NCBI GenBank assembly: GCA_018296165.2
Contig: JACKQL020000094.1
Location: 115,834 to 179,833 of the forward strand
DNA: 64,000 nucleotides
Source: Termitomyces sp. T153
Taxonomy: Eukaryota > Basidiomycota > Agaricomycetes > Agaricales > Lyophyllaceae
Direction: 5' to 3'
This document shows, piece by piece, positions 20,547-33,860 of the stretch (the first letter of the stretch is position 1; each line of letters begins with the position of its first letter). The position numbers were made by a program, and so were the translations under genes. The notes below the pieces were generated by a model that had not been told where the DNA came from, did not search any database, and saw only the letters and a list, made by a program, of their open reading frames with translations.

Positions 20547-22700
20547 CATATGGCCAGTGAAAATGTCAGTTCTATTGAGAACAACAGTCTTGTGGAGTCT
20601 AGTCTGACTAGCACTCCATTGGATGGTGACAACCATTAAATTAAGCAAATAGTTGACCATAACCATGTAGCTAATCAATCAGTCAATAATATTGCTATTA
20701 ATTATATATGACATGTCAATGCAAAAGATGTGCCAGAGGAATCATTTATCTCAGAAGCATGTGACAACATGACAACAGAAGAACAAGAACATGTAGACTG
20801 CAGAATGAATAAAATATATTCAAATACACAAAACATCAGTCACCTAGATAACCACCAGCTTAGGGAATCCTCAAAAACCAAAGGCAAGGGCACTGACCCC
20901 AGGAATTGGGGTGCCATTGATCTTAATGAAGCCAAGTGCAACCCTCAAATCCAAAATGAGATCATTAATGAGTACAACACAAGATGTTACATTGAAAATC
21001 AACTACACACTCAAGATACAGAGCCAAATGCCTTAACTGCTGATTCAGAAATATCACTAATGGTGGAGCACAACACAATGATGAGGAGCTAGTTGATGAG
21101 GAAGCACTATCTGATGTAACTTGTGATGAAGTCCTAAGCTACATTTGAGACAAAAAGAAGTTGAAATGTGAGATGAACTGAATTAAGAAAAAGGAAAGAA
21201 TAGCTCACAAGAGGTGGAAGGAATGGGCTGGTTCAGAACCATTGTTTAATGAGTTGGCTGCTTTAATTCAAAAGGTTGCAGAAGGTTCTAAAAAGAAAGA
21301 GCATTACAAGGCATTAGTCCATAAAGGAGTGAGTAAATCTGACCATGTGACAACAAAGCCCATCACCCAGATTACCTTTGAAAGTGCCTTAGGATGAGCA
21401 TTCAAGTGTCTAGGCAAATGAGCATGCCACAATCCCTCCAACAAGTCAAGCAGCTCTGACAATGAGAGTGACCATAAATCAGATAGTTTGAGCTCTGGAT
21501 ATAATAGTGAGTCAAGCAAAAGCAGTGACTCTAGCTCAACCAGTGATGAAAGCTCTGGATCATCATTTTGTGGTCATAGATGACATCACAGCTCCCATCA
21601 TGTAAGAGGTTGAGGCACTATTGATGGGCCAGGCAAACCATCATAAAACCAACACCACCAGACAAATGTGATGGTCACATAGATATACATGCTTTTCACA
21701 AGTTCTTGACACATGGAACAAGATATGTCAAGTATGGCTATGTAGAACAAAAACATCAGGTAATGGTACTATCTGAGTTCTTAACTGGAAAAGCCTATAC
21801 CTTTTACACTCAAAGAGTGTCATTAGACCCAGAGAGATGGACTCTAAAGAAGTTTTTCACTGAACTATTTAATTACTGCTTCCCTATTGATTTCTGAAAT
21901 CAGCAACATGAAAAAATGAACAGCTTCAGCCAACAAAATAAATCAGTCCATGAATATGTAGCTGATTTGGATGAGCTTTTTACTATTGTTGGTGCTGACA
22001 GTAAGAGGGCTCATGTCATCAAGCTATTCAATGGCTTCAGACTGTCTCTTTGTAAGGCTCTACTCTACAAGCACTTGAATCCAGAATATACCACCTGAAA
22101 GGAAATAGTGAGAGAAGCTGAATATCAGGAATTAGCTGATGACATTGACATACAAGATATAGATACTCATATCAGTCATGGTCACCAAGGAGGACAGGCC
22201 CACCACTAGTCAAACCAACCCCATACCAGTCTCTACTAATCAAATGGAGCATTGCAACCAAATAAGTTTAACCACTCCACAAATTGTGCCAAAAACTTCT
22301 GCAATCATCACAAAAGTAAAACTAATGCCACCCCTGGGTTTTCCTTGATGAACTGCAATGCCAAATACTCTGAACACTGCAAAACCAAGTTCCAGTCAGT
22401 CTGGTCCCTCAATGACAAGAGAGGAACAAGAAGTGCTGAAGGCCTCAGGCAAATGTTTCATATGCAGTGGAGAGGGACATTCTGCAAAGAATTGCTCAAG
22501 TAAGGGAAAAGCCAAGTCTAACAACAGCAAGCCTCCAGGCATCAGTGCCTTTGGAGTATGTATAGATTTGGCATGCACTGACACTTACACATTGATGGAC
22601 TTGCAGAAACTATGGAGTTATCAATTGGTATGGTTGAATTAGGGGAAGGAAGGGATAATTTACCTTTTGTAATCATGCCCAGTGACAGTGAGGAAGAGCA

Positions 22701-25700
22701 CCTCCCTGATCTAGAGTCAGTATCAGATTTTGAAGTTGGGAGGACAACTACAACAAATTAAGCATGCAATCACCAACACTGGATGATATGAATGAGAATG
22801 TGTCTTAAAATAGCAATGGTGACTCTCACAAAGAAATCTTATTGGCTCCACTCATGCCTTTTAAGCATTGCTACCAGTATATGGTAGAGAACAGTGAGGA
22901 AAAAAACTATATAATAAATATTAAGAACAAGTGCCATTGCTTGGGAGATGCTGTATGCAACAAGTTAGAAGAAATGCTTGAGATAACACAACCCTACCCT
23001 GGGGACCCTGCAAATGTATTGCAATTTTGCAGACAGCAATTTGAGGTAAGCAGCCTCTCACATGATGAAATTTTGTTACATGACAAAAGTATTTGATTTG
23101 TATGAAGTAGCCAGTTGCAACAGGTGGAGAACTGCTAATTTGCAACTGGTAACTGGTATGCACAATTGTGTCATGAATGGATTAATGCACCTTATCAGCA
23201 TAGGTCATTCTATCAAACATGTTTGATAAGTGATGTACATGCATGGAATGCAAAACAAACCTTAGAACTTGGGGCTCCATATCCTGGGGATGACAAAAGT
23301 AAAATTCATGAGTACCATCACTTTGAGGTCATCCCTGAGGGACCCACTTACTATGTGTATGACCAATACCTAGGTTTCAAAACAAGCATAGACATACACT
23401 GGCTGTGCAATATGTTATTTGATATGACTAGGTGGTACTATAAATAATTAATGTGGGCTCTCCAAAAACTTGAGATAGAAGCATACTCACCTCTGTATAC
23501 CCATTATATTACATTGTGAATCTATTTAAGGAGCAATTGCCCACAGAACTTGTGAACAGCAAATACAAGCTTGACTTTATTTATACCTGAGCTTCTGCCT
23601 TTGGCAAATTACATCTTGAAATTGAGGATGGATGTCTGTGAGTCCTAGAACTAAATGGTCAGCAGGTACCTGCAGGAACTTACTCCTTGATACAATGAAA
23701 TGCTATATATGCCAAGACCCTTCTAGGCTAGTGCCCAAGCCACTGGTAATCATAGTTTGCATCAATGGGCACCCTGCCCATGGCTTGGTGGACTTGGGAT
23801 CCCTGGGAGACTTTGTTTCAAGTAGATTAGCACAACAGCTTGGTATAAAGAAATGGGAACTCACTTCACCTGTCCCAGTGTAATTGGCAGTACAAGGGTC
23901 ACAATCTCATATCAACTTTGGTGCAACCACCAAGTTTGAATATCAAACCATCTTGGAGCAATGCTATTTTAATATCATTAACCTATCAGGTTATGATCTA
24001 ATCCTCAGAACCCCCTTTCTCTTCTAACACCGAGTCACATTTGGCATTAACCCTGCTCACATTATGATTGGATCCAATTGTCCATGACCTTTGGGAGGAT
24101 TGGGCATCATGCAATTAGCTTCAAGATCTATGGAACTGTATGAAGAGAACTTGGAGGTGGTCAGAAGAGAACTCCATCAGTATGCCAAACCAATATGTAA
24201 ATTGGCAAGTGACACACTCTTACTGCCCTTTTGGGCAATCAACCATGAAATCAATCTAATTGACTCCAATAGGATATATATATATATAGCATCTGTCACA
24301 ATGTCCAGAGGCTATGAGATCTCAGTGGGTCAAGAAATGCAACACACACATCAAGAGTGGGAGGTGGAAAGTTACCAGCAGTGGGAACACTGTGCTGATC
24401 ATGCTCATCCCAAAGCCTGGGAAGCAAGAGAATGCTTCACAGCTGAGAACTGTCTTTGACTTGAGGGCTCAAAATGCAAACACTGTCAAGCAATCATCAC
24501 CACTACCAGATATCAATGGGATACTCCATCATGTGGCTAAAAGTTGGTATCAATCTATCCTTGATGGAAAGGATGCTTATAAGCAGATCAGAATCATCCT
24601 GGAACATGTCAAACAATCAGCCATAACAACACCAGACAGAAATATGGTTAGCAATGTGGTACAACAGGAAGACTGCAATGCACCTGCTACCTATCAAGCA
24701 CTTATGAATCACATATTCTCCACATACATTGGCAGGTTTAAGAATGTCTACTTGGATGATATCATAATATATTCTGATATGCTGGAAGACCATATTAAGC
24801 ACATAAAGATCATTATTGACATCTTACAGTGAGAAAGGCTCTACCTTGAAAAGGACAAGCTAAAATTTTTATGTCAGGAAATGGAGGTTCTGGGCTATGT
24901 AGTCAGCAACAATGGTATCTGTATGGATCTGGACAAAGTAGACACAATGGCTCATTGGAAGACCCCAACCAACTGTGACCTGCTCAGGGGTTTTCTGGGG
25001 GCAGCAGGCTATTTGGCAGATGATCTAAATTGTGTCAGAATTCCTGTGGGAATTTTACATGAGCTCACCAGAGATACAGTACCATTCTATTGGAAATACA
25101 CACACTCAAGAGCATTTAAAGATATCAAGAGGTTGGCTGTAAAATGTTGTGATCATTACTGACAGCCATTAGAATATGGTAAAAATGCACCTTCTATGAA
25201 TGTAGTCACTGATGGATGTGGGACTGGTATAGCAGGAGTTGTGAGTCAAGGCAATAACTGGCAAAAGGCCAAGATTGCCACCTTCTACTCAGCTAAGCTA
25301 AACTCCATGCAGCAAAACTACCCTGTACACAAAATTGAAATGTTACCTGGAGTAGAACTATATTGAAACATAGGGACATACTTCAAGGAACAAAGTTTAC
25401 CTGGTATACTGACCATAAGGGCTGAGTACACCTATTGAATCAGAAAAACCTGTCAGGAAGGCAAGCCTGATGGTTAGAAAAGATATCCAAATTTGATTTT
25501 GACATAGTCTATGTACCTGGTTAATAACATATTATCAGATGGCTTATCATGTCTCTATTTATTTGATGAGCCAGGCACAGTTAAAGCTTGTAGCAAGTAT
25601 ACTTACCATGATGTGATAAACAACAATTTGCTGGCAACACACCTCATTTCAATGCTGGTACTTGTTGGTATGGAGGGCATGAGTGCAAGCTTATTGGCCA

Positions 25701-27533
25701 AGACTCCTGGAGCTAAAGGCAGGTCAGAACAGGAAAGTACTTCAGCAGACAAAAGCTACAATCACCTGGAACTAAGTGAGGCTGATCACCACAACAATCA
25801 GGCACCAGGTTTAATGCTGCCAACACAGGAAAGTGGCATGAAAACCAAACAAGTCTACAAGTATAAAGTCTTACTTATGGCAGATACAGAGTGTGTCAAA
25901 ACCTCAAAAGAATTTGCTAGTCACATGTCCAAGCTTTTCATGCTGAAAGGCCTTCAGCAATGAAAGGAGGGCAAGGATGGTAACAACACACCAGAGAGAC
26001 TAACAATTCAGTTACCCACAAAAAAACTGGACCTAGAACAGGCATGAGAAAAAAATTTATCAGAACAATCATGGGAACTCCAGCCATTGGCTGAGCTAGC
26101 AGATCCAATATCACTGGATGAGCTGATGGCAGGAGGGTGCAAACCAGTTGACCTACTGGGAAGTATTCAGGGCAAGTGAGCCAAAGACCCAGTATTTGCA
26201 GCTATAGTAAAAAGACCAAACAAGTTCAAGAACTTCAAATACACTAAAGACAACCTAATGTACCTCAATACAGAGAGAAAAAAGGTATCATGCATACCTT
26301 CAGTCATAGTGATGGGTCAAAACATCCACAAAATTGTAATATCAGAAGCACACTCCATGCTGGCATATTCAGGCACATATAAGGCACTAACATACTTATG
26401 GGACTATGTGTGATGGAAAATGATGAGTAGTGATGTACACTCCTTTTGTGAGTCTTGTGAAATCTGTGCTCAATCACAAACCTTATGGGAAATTAAACCC
26501 CCTTCCAGTTCCAACTCAACCCTGGAAGTTGATAGGCATAGATTTTGTTGGTCCACTGCCAGAATTGAAAGATAAAAATGCAACTTATGATAACTTGACT
26601 ATAATAATAAACCATCTAACAGGAATGGTCTGTCTCATCCCAGGTCAAACTAGGTACAAAGCTAGGGAAATAGCTGAACTTATCTTTGCTGAAATATATA
26701 AGTTACATGGGCTATCAAAAGCTATTGTTAGTAATCAGGACTCATACTTCACCAGTATATTTTGGTCTCACCTCTATAAAGTAATTGGTACTCAGTTGAA
26801 AATGTTGAGTTCATATCATCCTGAAAGTGATGGGGCCATGGAACATGCAAATCAAACAATTGTACAAATGATCTGTCAATGCATCAGCCCCAACCAGAAG
26901 GACTGGGTCTCCAAGCTACTAGCAATTGAATTTGCTATCAATACCACAAGATCAGTGACAACAGGATACTCACCATTCTTCCTCAACTATAGTCAAATGC
27001 CTAGATTCATGGTATGGGACTCAGCTACAAAAAATGAGTACCAAGGCATGTGAGCTTTTGCTCAATGCCTGAAATTGGCCATCATAGCTGCCCATTACTG
27101 CATATTGGCTGCCTGTGTAAAACAAACATGCAATGCTAATTGCAAACATGCACTAGTCCCTTTTAAAGAAGGGGAATTTGCATACATGTTGACAGAAAAT
27201 ATGACCTTTCCTAAAAGTCTCACATGTAAGTTAATACCTAAATATGTTGGCCCATATCTACTTCTAAAGGATTTTGGTAATCAATTATTTAGGGTGCAAC
27301 TTCTATCCCATATGCTACAAAGAGGCATACACAATGTATTCCACTCCTATTTACTAAGGGTACATACTCCTAATGATGACAGGCAGTTTTCTGGATGTCT
27401 ATACTTGCAAATCATCTCTAAAACCAAGCCAGAACACAAAACTGAGTGGGCTGCAGATAAGATCATGAGCCACTCAGGGTCAAAGACAAATGTCATATTT
27501 GAAGTTCTATGGCATGCAAGTGATAGGACCTGG
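22701..27533 (+). pseudogene. pol: element C Pol: linker, protease, RT, RNase H, integrase, start of chromodomain
   Basis: The linker has two PYPGD segments (QPYPGDPANVLQF, about 22988; GAPYPGDDKSKIHEY, about 23275). Protease: GLVDLGSLGDFVSS near 23785, where the catalytic DTG/DSG is DLG. RT: VFDLRAQNANTVK (about 24450), QQEDCNAPATYQALMN, and an intact catalytic VYLDDIIIYS (about 24748). RNase H: TDGCGTGIAGVVSQG (about 25208). Integrase: QPWKLIGIDFVGPLPE, AIVSNQDSYFTS (one catalytic Asp is Asn-Gln-Asp context) and SDGAMEHANQT (Glu). The chromodomain (TEWAADKIMSH...FEVLWHASDRTW, about 27445-27530) is cut by the Copia insertion and resumes at 33861. More than a dozen TGA/TAG/TAA stops. Confidence 0.85.
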
Positions 27534-27836
27534 TTTTAGAATCAGAGTTCAAGTGAGATAATGGCTAGACCCATAAGGGAAAACTCAGTATGCCACTTGT
27601 GAAGTAGACAAACTGATATATTAATCACTTAGACCTGTAAGAGAGAACTAGATGTACAAGTAAGTCATAAATACAATCATCAAAGTAAGGATATACACAC
27701 CTCAGTACAACACTTGTGAAGTAGACAAACTGAGGTGTGATCTAAGCAAAAAACTTATTCTAAAGTGACTGGTAAGCAAACACATGTCATATGATGATGA
27801 AGGCATATCAAGTATTGACATGCCTACACTCTGACA
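27534..27836 (-). repeat. Copia 1 3' LTR
   Basis: 303 bp; closely matches 33560-33860, differing by scattered transitions and a small indel. Confidence 0.85.
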
Positions 27837-27933
27837 CTCCCACTTGTGTGGAGTTGCAATCCCATTGCTTTTGTGAATTTCCAATGTTTCTCATTTCCCA
27901 ATGGTTTTATAAATATGTCAGCCACCATGTCCT

Positions 27934-30900
27934 CTATAGGTACATAGCAAATAGCAGCCTGCCCTTTTGACACAAGGTCATCTTGGAGATAGTGGTACTT
28001 TTGTTGAATGTGTTTTGTCTGAGAGCAATACTGAGCTTCTTTGTAAAAATGATAGCAGCTTGGTTGTCACACAGGGTCTTGGATGGCTCATGTTGTGGGT
28101 GTCCAATGTCTTCAAAAAGTTTTGCAACCAAGCCAAATGTTGCCTGGCATAATAGAGTCCTATATACTCAGATTCTATAGAGGACAGTGATACTATTGTT
28201 TGGCATTTACTTGCCCAACCAATGGCAATGGTGCCCCTGGTGGAAATGAAGATGTATCCAGAGGTGGACCTTGAAGTGTCTGGATCCCCAGACCTGTCAC
28301 AACCCACTCCCATACTTCCAGACCTCCCCCCAGGTCCCTCCACCTCTCCAGAGCACTCTGCAATGTTCCCCCAACTCACCCCAACCTTTGTTGATCCATG
28401 GCACCTGCCCTGGCTAATTCTGATGCTTCCTTGGCAAACTCCAACAACTTTCTGGCAAACACCAACACATCTCCTATGGGCCTCCTCAGCTCCCCCTCTT
28501 GCTTACAAGGCCCCTGCACCTCTCTGACACTTCTTCTGGCCCAGATGTACATCACTCAACCATCTCCACAACCTATACAACTACCCTGGAGTTCCCCAAC
28601 AACTGCAGGATGGACCATGTTCCTATCAGAATATCACTGCAGCCCACCCTCCAATCAGAACTGACACCTGTCCACCCCATGCAGCTCCAACAAGCCCTGC
28701 TGTCACAACCTCTAGAGAAGGTCCAGTAGTCAGTATATAAAGATGTAGAGTAGCATTTGTTACCTTAATCTTGATATTACATTATCATCTCCTTTTCTAT
28801 TTTTAGTCTTAAATCTATCTCTTTCCTCAGTTCCATCTCATCTCATCTTTGTCTTGTCTTGACTGTCTCTGTTCTCTTTATCTCCTCTAAGTCCCCTTCA
28901 TCTTTGACATCATTACAAACTCCATGCATGCACTACAACCTTCAAACATTCTTACAGCAACTCTGGACCTCACCCTACACTCAACCCCAAAACCCATCAG
29001 TCTTGATTGATCCCCCATCAAACTCTGGCTCCACTCCCATTACTTGCAAAGCCTCCACTTGCCCCACAGTCCATTTACATGCCTACAAACTTGTTCCTGA
29101 TGCCCACCCAAGCCTAACATTTAATATACTTGGTCTTAGACTTCCTGGACCACTCTGGACTTGCTTGGACCAGTCTCCCTGACTTTTTCTTGCAAGTCCC
29201 TATAGACTGCACCCACTCTGGAGCACTAGGTTATAAGTGCAGGACATTGCATCCACCTAGTAAGGACTTGCCCAGTGTAGCTGAGCCCCCATAGTCAGTG
29301 GAACATGACAAGACCCATCTGCATTGGAATAACCATGGAACAACATATCCATACTAATATCATTTCTATCAAATTTCAATTCTATTTTACTGGTTGTGTT
29401 GAGGTAATATAGGACTCTCTTTGCCACAACCCAATGGTGATGTTTTGGGTTTGAGCTAAAATGGCCCAGCACCCTGACTGCATAGGCTATGTCTGGCCAT
29501 GTGCCCATCATTGCATACATCAGCAAGCCAACAATGCTGGAGTAGGATATCTGTCTATTTTCAATTTTGGTTTCAAAAATGGTGGTATTGTCCTCTGGAT
29601 CATTGACAGTGAGTTTTAAACTTGAAGCCATCAGAGTCCAGGTGAGCTTTGACCCTTTCATGCCACAATGCTCAACCAGAGACTTTATGTACTGCTTCTG
29701 TGAGATGTAGATAGAGCAGTTTGGACAATTGCATCTGATTCTGATACCCAGTATGTATGTTGCCACTCCTAAGTCTTGCATCTTGAAGGTTTTGGACAAT
29801 TTTTTCTTAATAGAATTCATAAAGGGGTGAGTTGGCTGCAAGAATGAAGTTGTTGACATAAACTATGAGGAAACATATTTTCTTCTCCTCTCTGTAGACA
29901 TAAAGGCAGGTTTCTGCATCAGGCACATGAAACCAAAAGCTCAAAGCCTTTTGTCCAACATGAGGTTCCAGGTCCTTCCCACTTGTTTGACTCTGTAAAG
30001 TAATTGTTTCAGTTTCCAACAGCATCCATCTAGTATAGGAACACCTTCTGGGGGGGTCATATACAACTCTTTCTTCAATTTGTCATTTAGGTAAGCAGTG
30101 GCCACATCCATTTGGTTAAGTTTGAGGTCATACTTTGCAGCTAGTACAAGTATGATTCTAATGGATTTGAGATTTACCACAGGTGCCCAAACCTCTTTGT
30201 AATTGATTCCTTCCTTTTGGGTGAAGCTGTGGGCCACTATGCAAACTTTGTAATGTTTGACATTCTTGCTCTCATTGTACTTTATGCAAAAAACTGATTT
30301 TGAGGTAATGGGCTTTATCCCTTTTAGCATGGGTACAATCTCAAATACATTGTTATTGATCAGATTTTGTAGCTCTTCTTATAGCACAGCAGTCCATCTC
30401 TCTTTGTTTGTACCTGAGAAGGCTTTGGTGGCATGGTGTGGCATGGTGTCATTTGGCAATGCACTTTGAGATATCCTGGCAAAATAGACATCTTCATCTG
30501 ACTAAGGTTCCAGTTCACTGTATGATTTGCTTGCATCACTCATCTGCAGTTCATTCATGCAAGCTTGTATGTCTAGCAATGTCTGGTGCATGATGTCATT
30601 CTGAGAGTCTTCAGGGTCATCCTCCATGTGTATGTGCTTCTCTGCCCTTGACTTCTCCCTCTGACATTCCTCTAATTCAACTGCCCTTTAGTAGTCTGCA
30701 TTTCTTATAACAACCTTTTGCATACATGTGCCTTTTTTTCTTAATGATACTCCCACTGAACTCCTGTTGGTGGGAGGCACTTGTAGCCAATATTTTCTCT
30801 TTTCCCCAGTGACAGGTTCAGGGCTGGTCATGGGGGGCACACTAGTGGGACAACTTGAAGAGTTTAGTAGTGAAGTTTTTGGTGTTGGAGACAGAAGATC

Positions 30901-31725
30901 TTGAGTCCCCCCCCTTTTGCTAACTCCATTTTGGCAGGATTGGTGATGTGCTCTCCCATTGACCTTTTTAACCCCTTGTCAGGTAGGTCATCATCAGATT
31001 CATACAAGCTCTTCTTGGTGTTTGGCACTGCAAGTTTTTCTTTAGGAGTTAGATGGAGGAAGTCAGGTTCCCACATCTTGGTGGTGTTGTTTTTGTCACA
31101 AAGGGGGGCTGGTGAGGGATCCTTGTTTTTGTCAAAGCATATATGACAACTATGAAACTCCTTTTTAGTTTCAATGTCAAGGAGCCAATAAGCTTTCTTT
31201 TTCTCTGTGTAACCAATGAAGATGGCTTTCCTAGCCTTGTTGCCAACCTTCCCAAAGCATTGATTTTTTAGTATGAGAGCATAACAGATTGAGCCAAATG
31301 GCCTGAGCCATGATATGTCAACTTTTTGTTTGAACAGTTTGGTGCAGGGAACATTTCCCCTCAGTCTGGTGGCTGGAGTTTTGCTAATCACCATGGCAAC
31401 CATTCACATTGCATCTGACCAAAATGTTTTTGGGAAGTCCAGACTCTATCAGTATAGCTGTTGCTGTGTTGACCAGTGATTAGTTCATGTGCTCAGCCAG
31501 TCCATTCTGTTCTAGCATGTCTGCTGCCATTGTTAGGTGTATGGTTCCTGTATTGCCCAGTTCTTTTTGAAATTCTTTGGCTATGTATTCTCTGCTGTTG
31601 TCAGACTGGAAGAAGGTTATGAAGCTTTCAGAGAAGTTTAAAGTGCCAACTTCAGCTCCAAAAAATGTTTGTACATCTTTCTTGAATTTGCAGAATTTTA
31701 GGATGGCTTTGCTTTTGTGTCTCAT
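27934..31725 (-). pseudogene. pol: Copia 1 integrase, RT and RNase H, degraded, split by a solo LTR
   Basis: Integrase tail (SDNSREYIAKEFQKEL...NGLAEHMN, 31725-31480) and a post-integrase region (WLRPFGSICYALIL, then KKAYWLLD, about 31310-31150). RT: SKSVFCIKYNESKNVKHYK, FTQKEGINYKEVWAPVV, NQMDVATAYLNDKLKKEL (30330-30030). The catalytic box reads YVNNFIL where YVDD..L is expected (about 29858). RNase H: FHGYSNADG (up to 29311) continues after the solo LTR with GDPDTSRSTSGYIF and SSIESEYIGLY (28290-28060). The chain ends by 27934, close to the 3' LTR. Confidence 0.8.
28295..29310 (+). repeat. solo LTR in Copia 1 RNase H
   Basis: 1016 bp, TGTCACAAC to ACATGACA, with TATATAA at 28734-28740 and a perfect TSD AGACC at 28290-28294 and 29311-29315. 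No coding sequence; open frames inside it are chance. It resembles in layout the LTRs at 43066 and 47634, in opposite orientation. Confidence 0.85.
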
Positions 31726-33420
31726 GAAGTAGATCCAAGGGAAATGCCCATAGCCATCAATGAATGTAATCCAATATCAATTTCCATGTCAGTCAACAGG
31801 TGTGATGGGCCCTCCAACATCAGAGTGGATGATCTCAAGTGGGCATGAAGCTGGATGTCCTTTGTGTTTGAATAGAAGTTTCTTGGCTTTGGCTAAGGTG
31901 CATAGTTTGCAGAATTTGGCCTTTCCAGTTACCATATCCACTTTCTCAATATGCCCATCTCTAACCATTTGTATTAGGCACTTGGGCAATATGTGTCCAA
32001 GTTGATGGTGGAGAGTATTTATATCTACAGAAACATGGGCATGGATTTTTGCTGCAATGTTCAGGTGGTAGAGATTGTCCTTGTGAACACCAGTTACACA
32101 TTCTCTTCTTGAAGATAGTATAGCAACCAGCCTTATCAAGCTTTCAAATGAATATCAGCATCAAGTTAAATGACAGCACATAGAGAGTGTCTTTCAGTTC
32201 CACCAAATTTGTAAAGTCACTCATTTCACATTCAAGAGTTATAGTTCCAATTCCTGTTGCTTCCACAAATGAATTGTCACCAAAGTAGATCTTTTGAGGT
32301 GGGCTTGGCTCTTTGAACAAATCACATTTGAACCAATCCCAATGTGGTGTCATGTGGGCAGAGGCCCCAGAGTCCATGATAGTGCTGGCTGAAGAGGTTA
32401 GGTTAATATTTCCAACATAAGCCAAAATGTGTGTCATTAATGCTTTAGAGACATGGACAGATTTAGTAGTAGAATAACCTGCTACCTCTCCAACAGATTC
32501 ATATCTGAGCTGTTTGAGTCTGACAAGAAGCCATAGCTTGTGCAATTTGCCTTTTCCTTCTTTTTCTTTCCTGGCACTTTCCCTTTTTCTTTATCCTCAT
32601 CTCTCTCCTTCAACTTCCTACAATTGGTAGTGTTGTGTGTGGAGGAGTTGTAGAACTTGCACTACATATCCAATTTGGGTTTGAATATTGACTTTACATT
32701 AGAGTCAGCTTTCAGGACAGCTTTGAGGGACATGCTTTGTTGAGCCATTGCCATGAAGGTTAGCCAATTGGACAGGGTGGAGAAGGTGAGTGGTGTCCCA
32801 GGGACAAGTGAATTTTGTACAGTGGCTCTGAAGGACTCCCACACATTATCTTCAGGTGAAAATTGCAAGAGAATGAATGCAAGGAATTTGCAATCAATTT
32901 CTTTTTTCATCGTGGTCAATCTAGTATTGGTGGCTGATATTGTGGAGATATGATTGCTCAGGGTAGAAGGCAATCCATCCCATTTTAAGTTTAACATTGA
33001 GATAAAGGTGTAGAAAGTGCTGACACCAATGTTTGTGTTTACTTGTATTGTGACCAACTTGTCAAACATGTCTTTTGTGTGTGCAAGCTCCTCTACTTCA
33101 AGGGCAAGGCAGTCAGATACATAGGCAATAATAATACCAGCAGCCTTGGCATCACAAACAGCTCAATTTTCTGTATAATGGCTAGTTTTGGTGATATCAG
33201 TGAACAATGGCATCATAATGCCAGGGGTGGTATTAGTTGTCAGAGCTGCAGGTGATGTGGCTGGAGGGATTGTTGTTGCCATCTGAGTGGGGGGAAGTGT
33301 TTGAATAATGTCCCATACCTTCTCTTGATGAAGCTTTGTGGTGATGCAAATCTTCCAGATCTAGAAGTTTTCCAGACCTGTCAAGGTTGGGCAGGTGATT
33401 GTTGCTTCTGGATTTGACAT
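31726..33420 (-). pseudogene. gag: Copia 1 Gag, protease and integrase start, degraded
   Basis: Gag starts MSNPEATITCPTLTG at 33420 and runs through HTKDMFDKLVTIQVNTN and FISMLNLKWDGLPS. The zinc knuckle reads CKFYNSSTHNTTNC (about 32660-32620), with Tyr for the second Cys. Aspartic protease: TIMDSGASAHMTPHWDWF (about 32390-32340). The integrase zinc region contains HHQLGHILP and CKLCTLAKAKK (about 32020-31880). Stops interrupt all parts. Confidence 0.8.
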
Positions 33421-33559
33421 GATGTGTCAAAACAGTGATTGTGGAATTATTGCATGGGGATCAAGGCTTAGTCTGGATGGAAATAGCAGGATGGGATGCA
33501 TGTATCTCTGTGAGTTTGTAACTTTTCTTAATTAGTGTCAGGCAATGGGGCTCATAACC

Positions 33560-33860
33560 TTTCAGAATTAGAGTTTGAGTAAGATAATGGCTAGACCCAT
33601 AAGGGAGAAAGTACAACACTCATGAAGTAGATGAACTGATATATTAATCACCTAGATCCATAAGAAAGAACTAGATGTACAAGTAAGTCATAAATACAAT
33701 AATCAAAGTAAGGATATACATACCTCAGTACAACACTTGTGAAGTAGACAAACTGAGGTGTGATTTAAGCAAAAAAACTTATTCTAAAGTGACTGGTAAG
33801 CAACCACATATGATATGATGATGAAGGCAAATTGAGTATTGACATGCCTACACTCTGACA
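33560..33860 (-). repeat. Copia 1 5' LTR
   Basis: 301 bp; partner of 27534-27836. Ends in the GAAA/GGTTATGAGCC junction with the primer-binding site. Confidence 0.85.

Larger units (their letters stand above)
18958..22700 (+). pseudogene. gag: element C Gag, split by an LTR insertion
   Basis: Starts MLSRYSLHSQQ at 18958. The frame is interrupted at 19181 by the 19182-20546 insertion and resumes at 20552 after the CATAT duplication (original ...AAEHMASENVSS). Downstream are KGKGTDPRNWGAID (about 20884), the Gag core (LSEFLTGKAYTFYTQRVS and FFTELFNYCFPIDF, 21765-21895) and a CCHC knuckle (CFICSGEGHSAKNC, about 22457-22498). Several TGA/TAG stops break it, for example after PIDF and after NPEYTT. 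The protein would be the particle shell; the knuckle binds RNA. Confidence 0.8.
27534..33860 (-). mobile_element. Ty1/Copia element 1, full length, inside the C chromodomain
   Basis: LTRs lie at 33560-33860 (5') and 27534-27836 (3'), with the TSD CCTGG at 27529-27533 and 33861-33865. On the minus strand the LTR starts TGTCAGAGTG but ends CTGAAA rather than CA in both copies. The primer-site-like GGTTATGAGCCCC lies next to the 5' LTR (33546-33558) and a purine tract (AAGTGGGAG) next to the 3' LTR. Length without the nested solo LTR is about 5.3 kb. Joining the flanks restores the C chromodomain (DRTW then LPYNQVREL). Confidence 0.85.

Noticed and set aside
28222..29182. Several 75-107-codon open frames
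   Set aside because: They lie in a solo LTR defined by a perfect TSD; CpG-poor, stop-poor pyrimidine-rich DNA gives chance frames.
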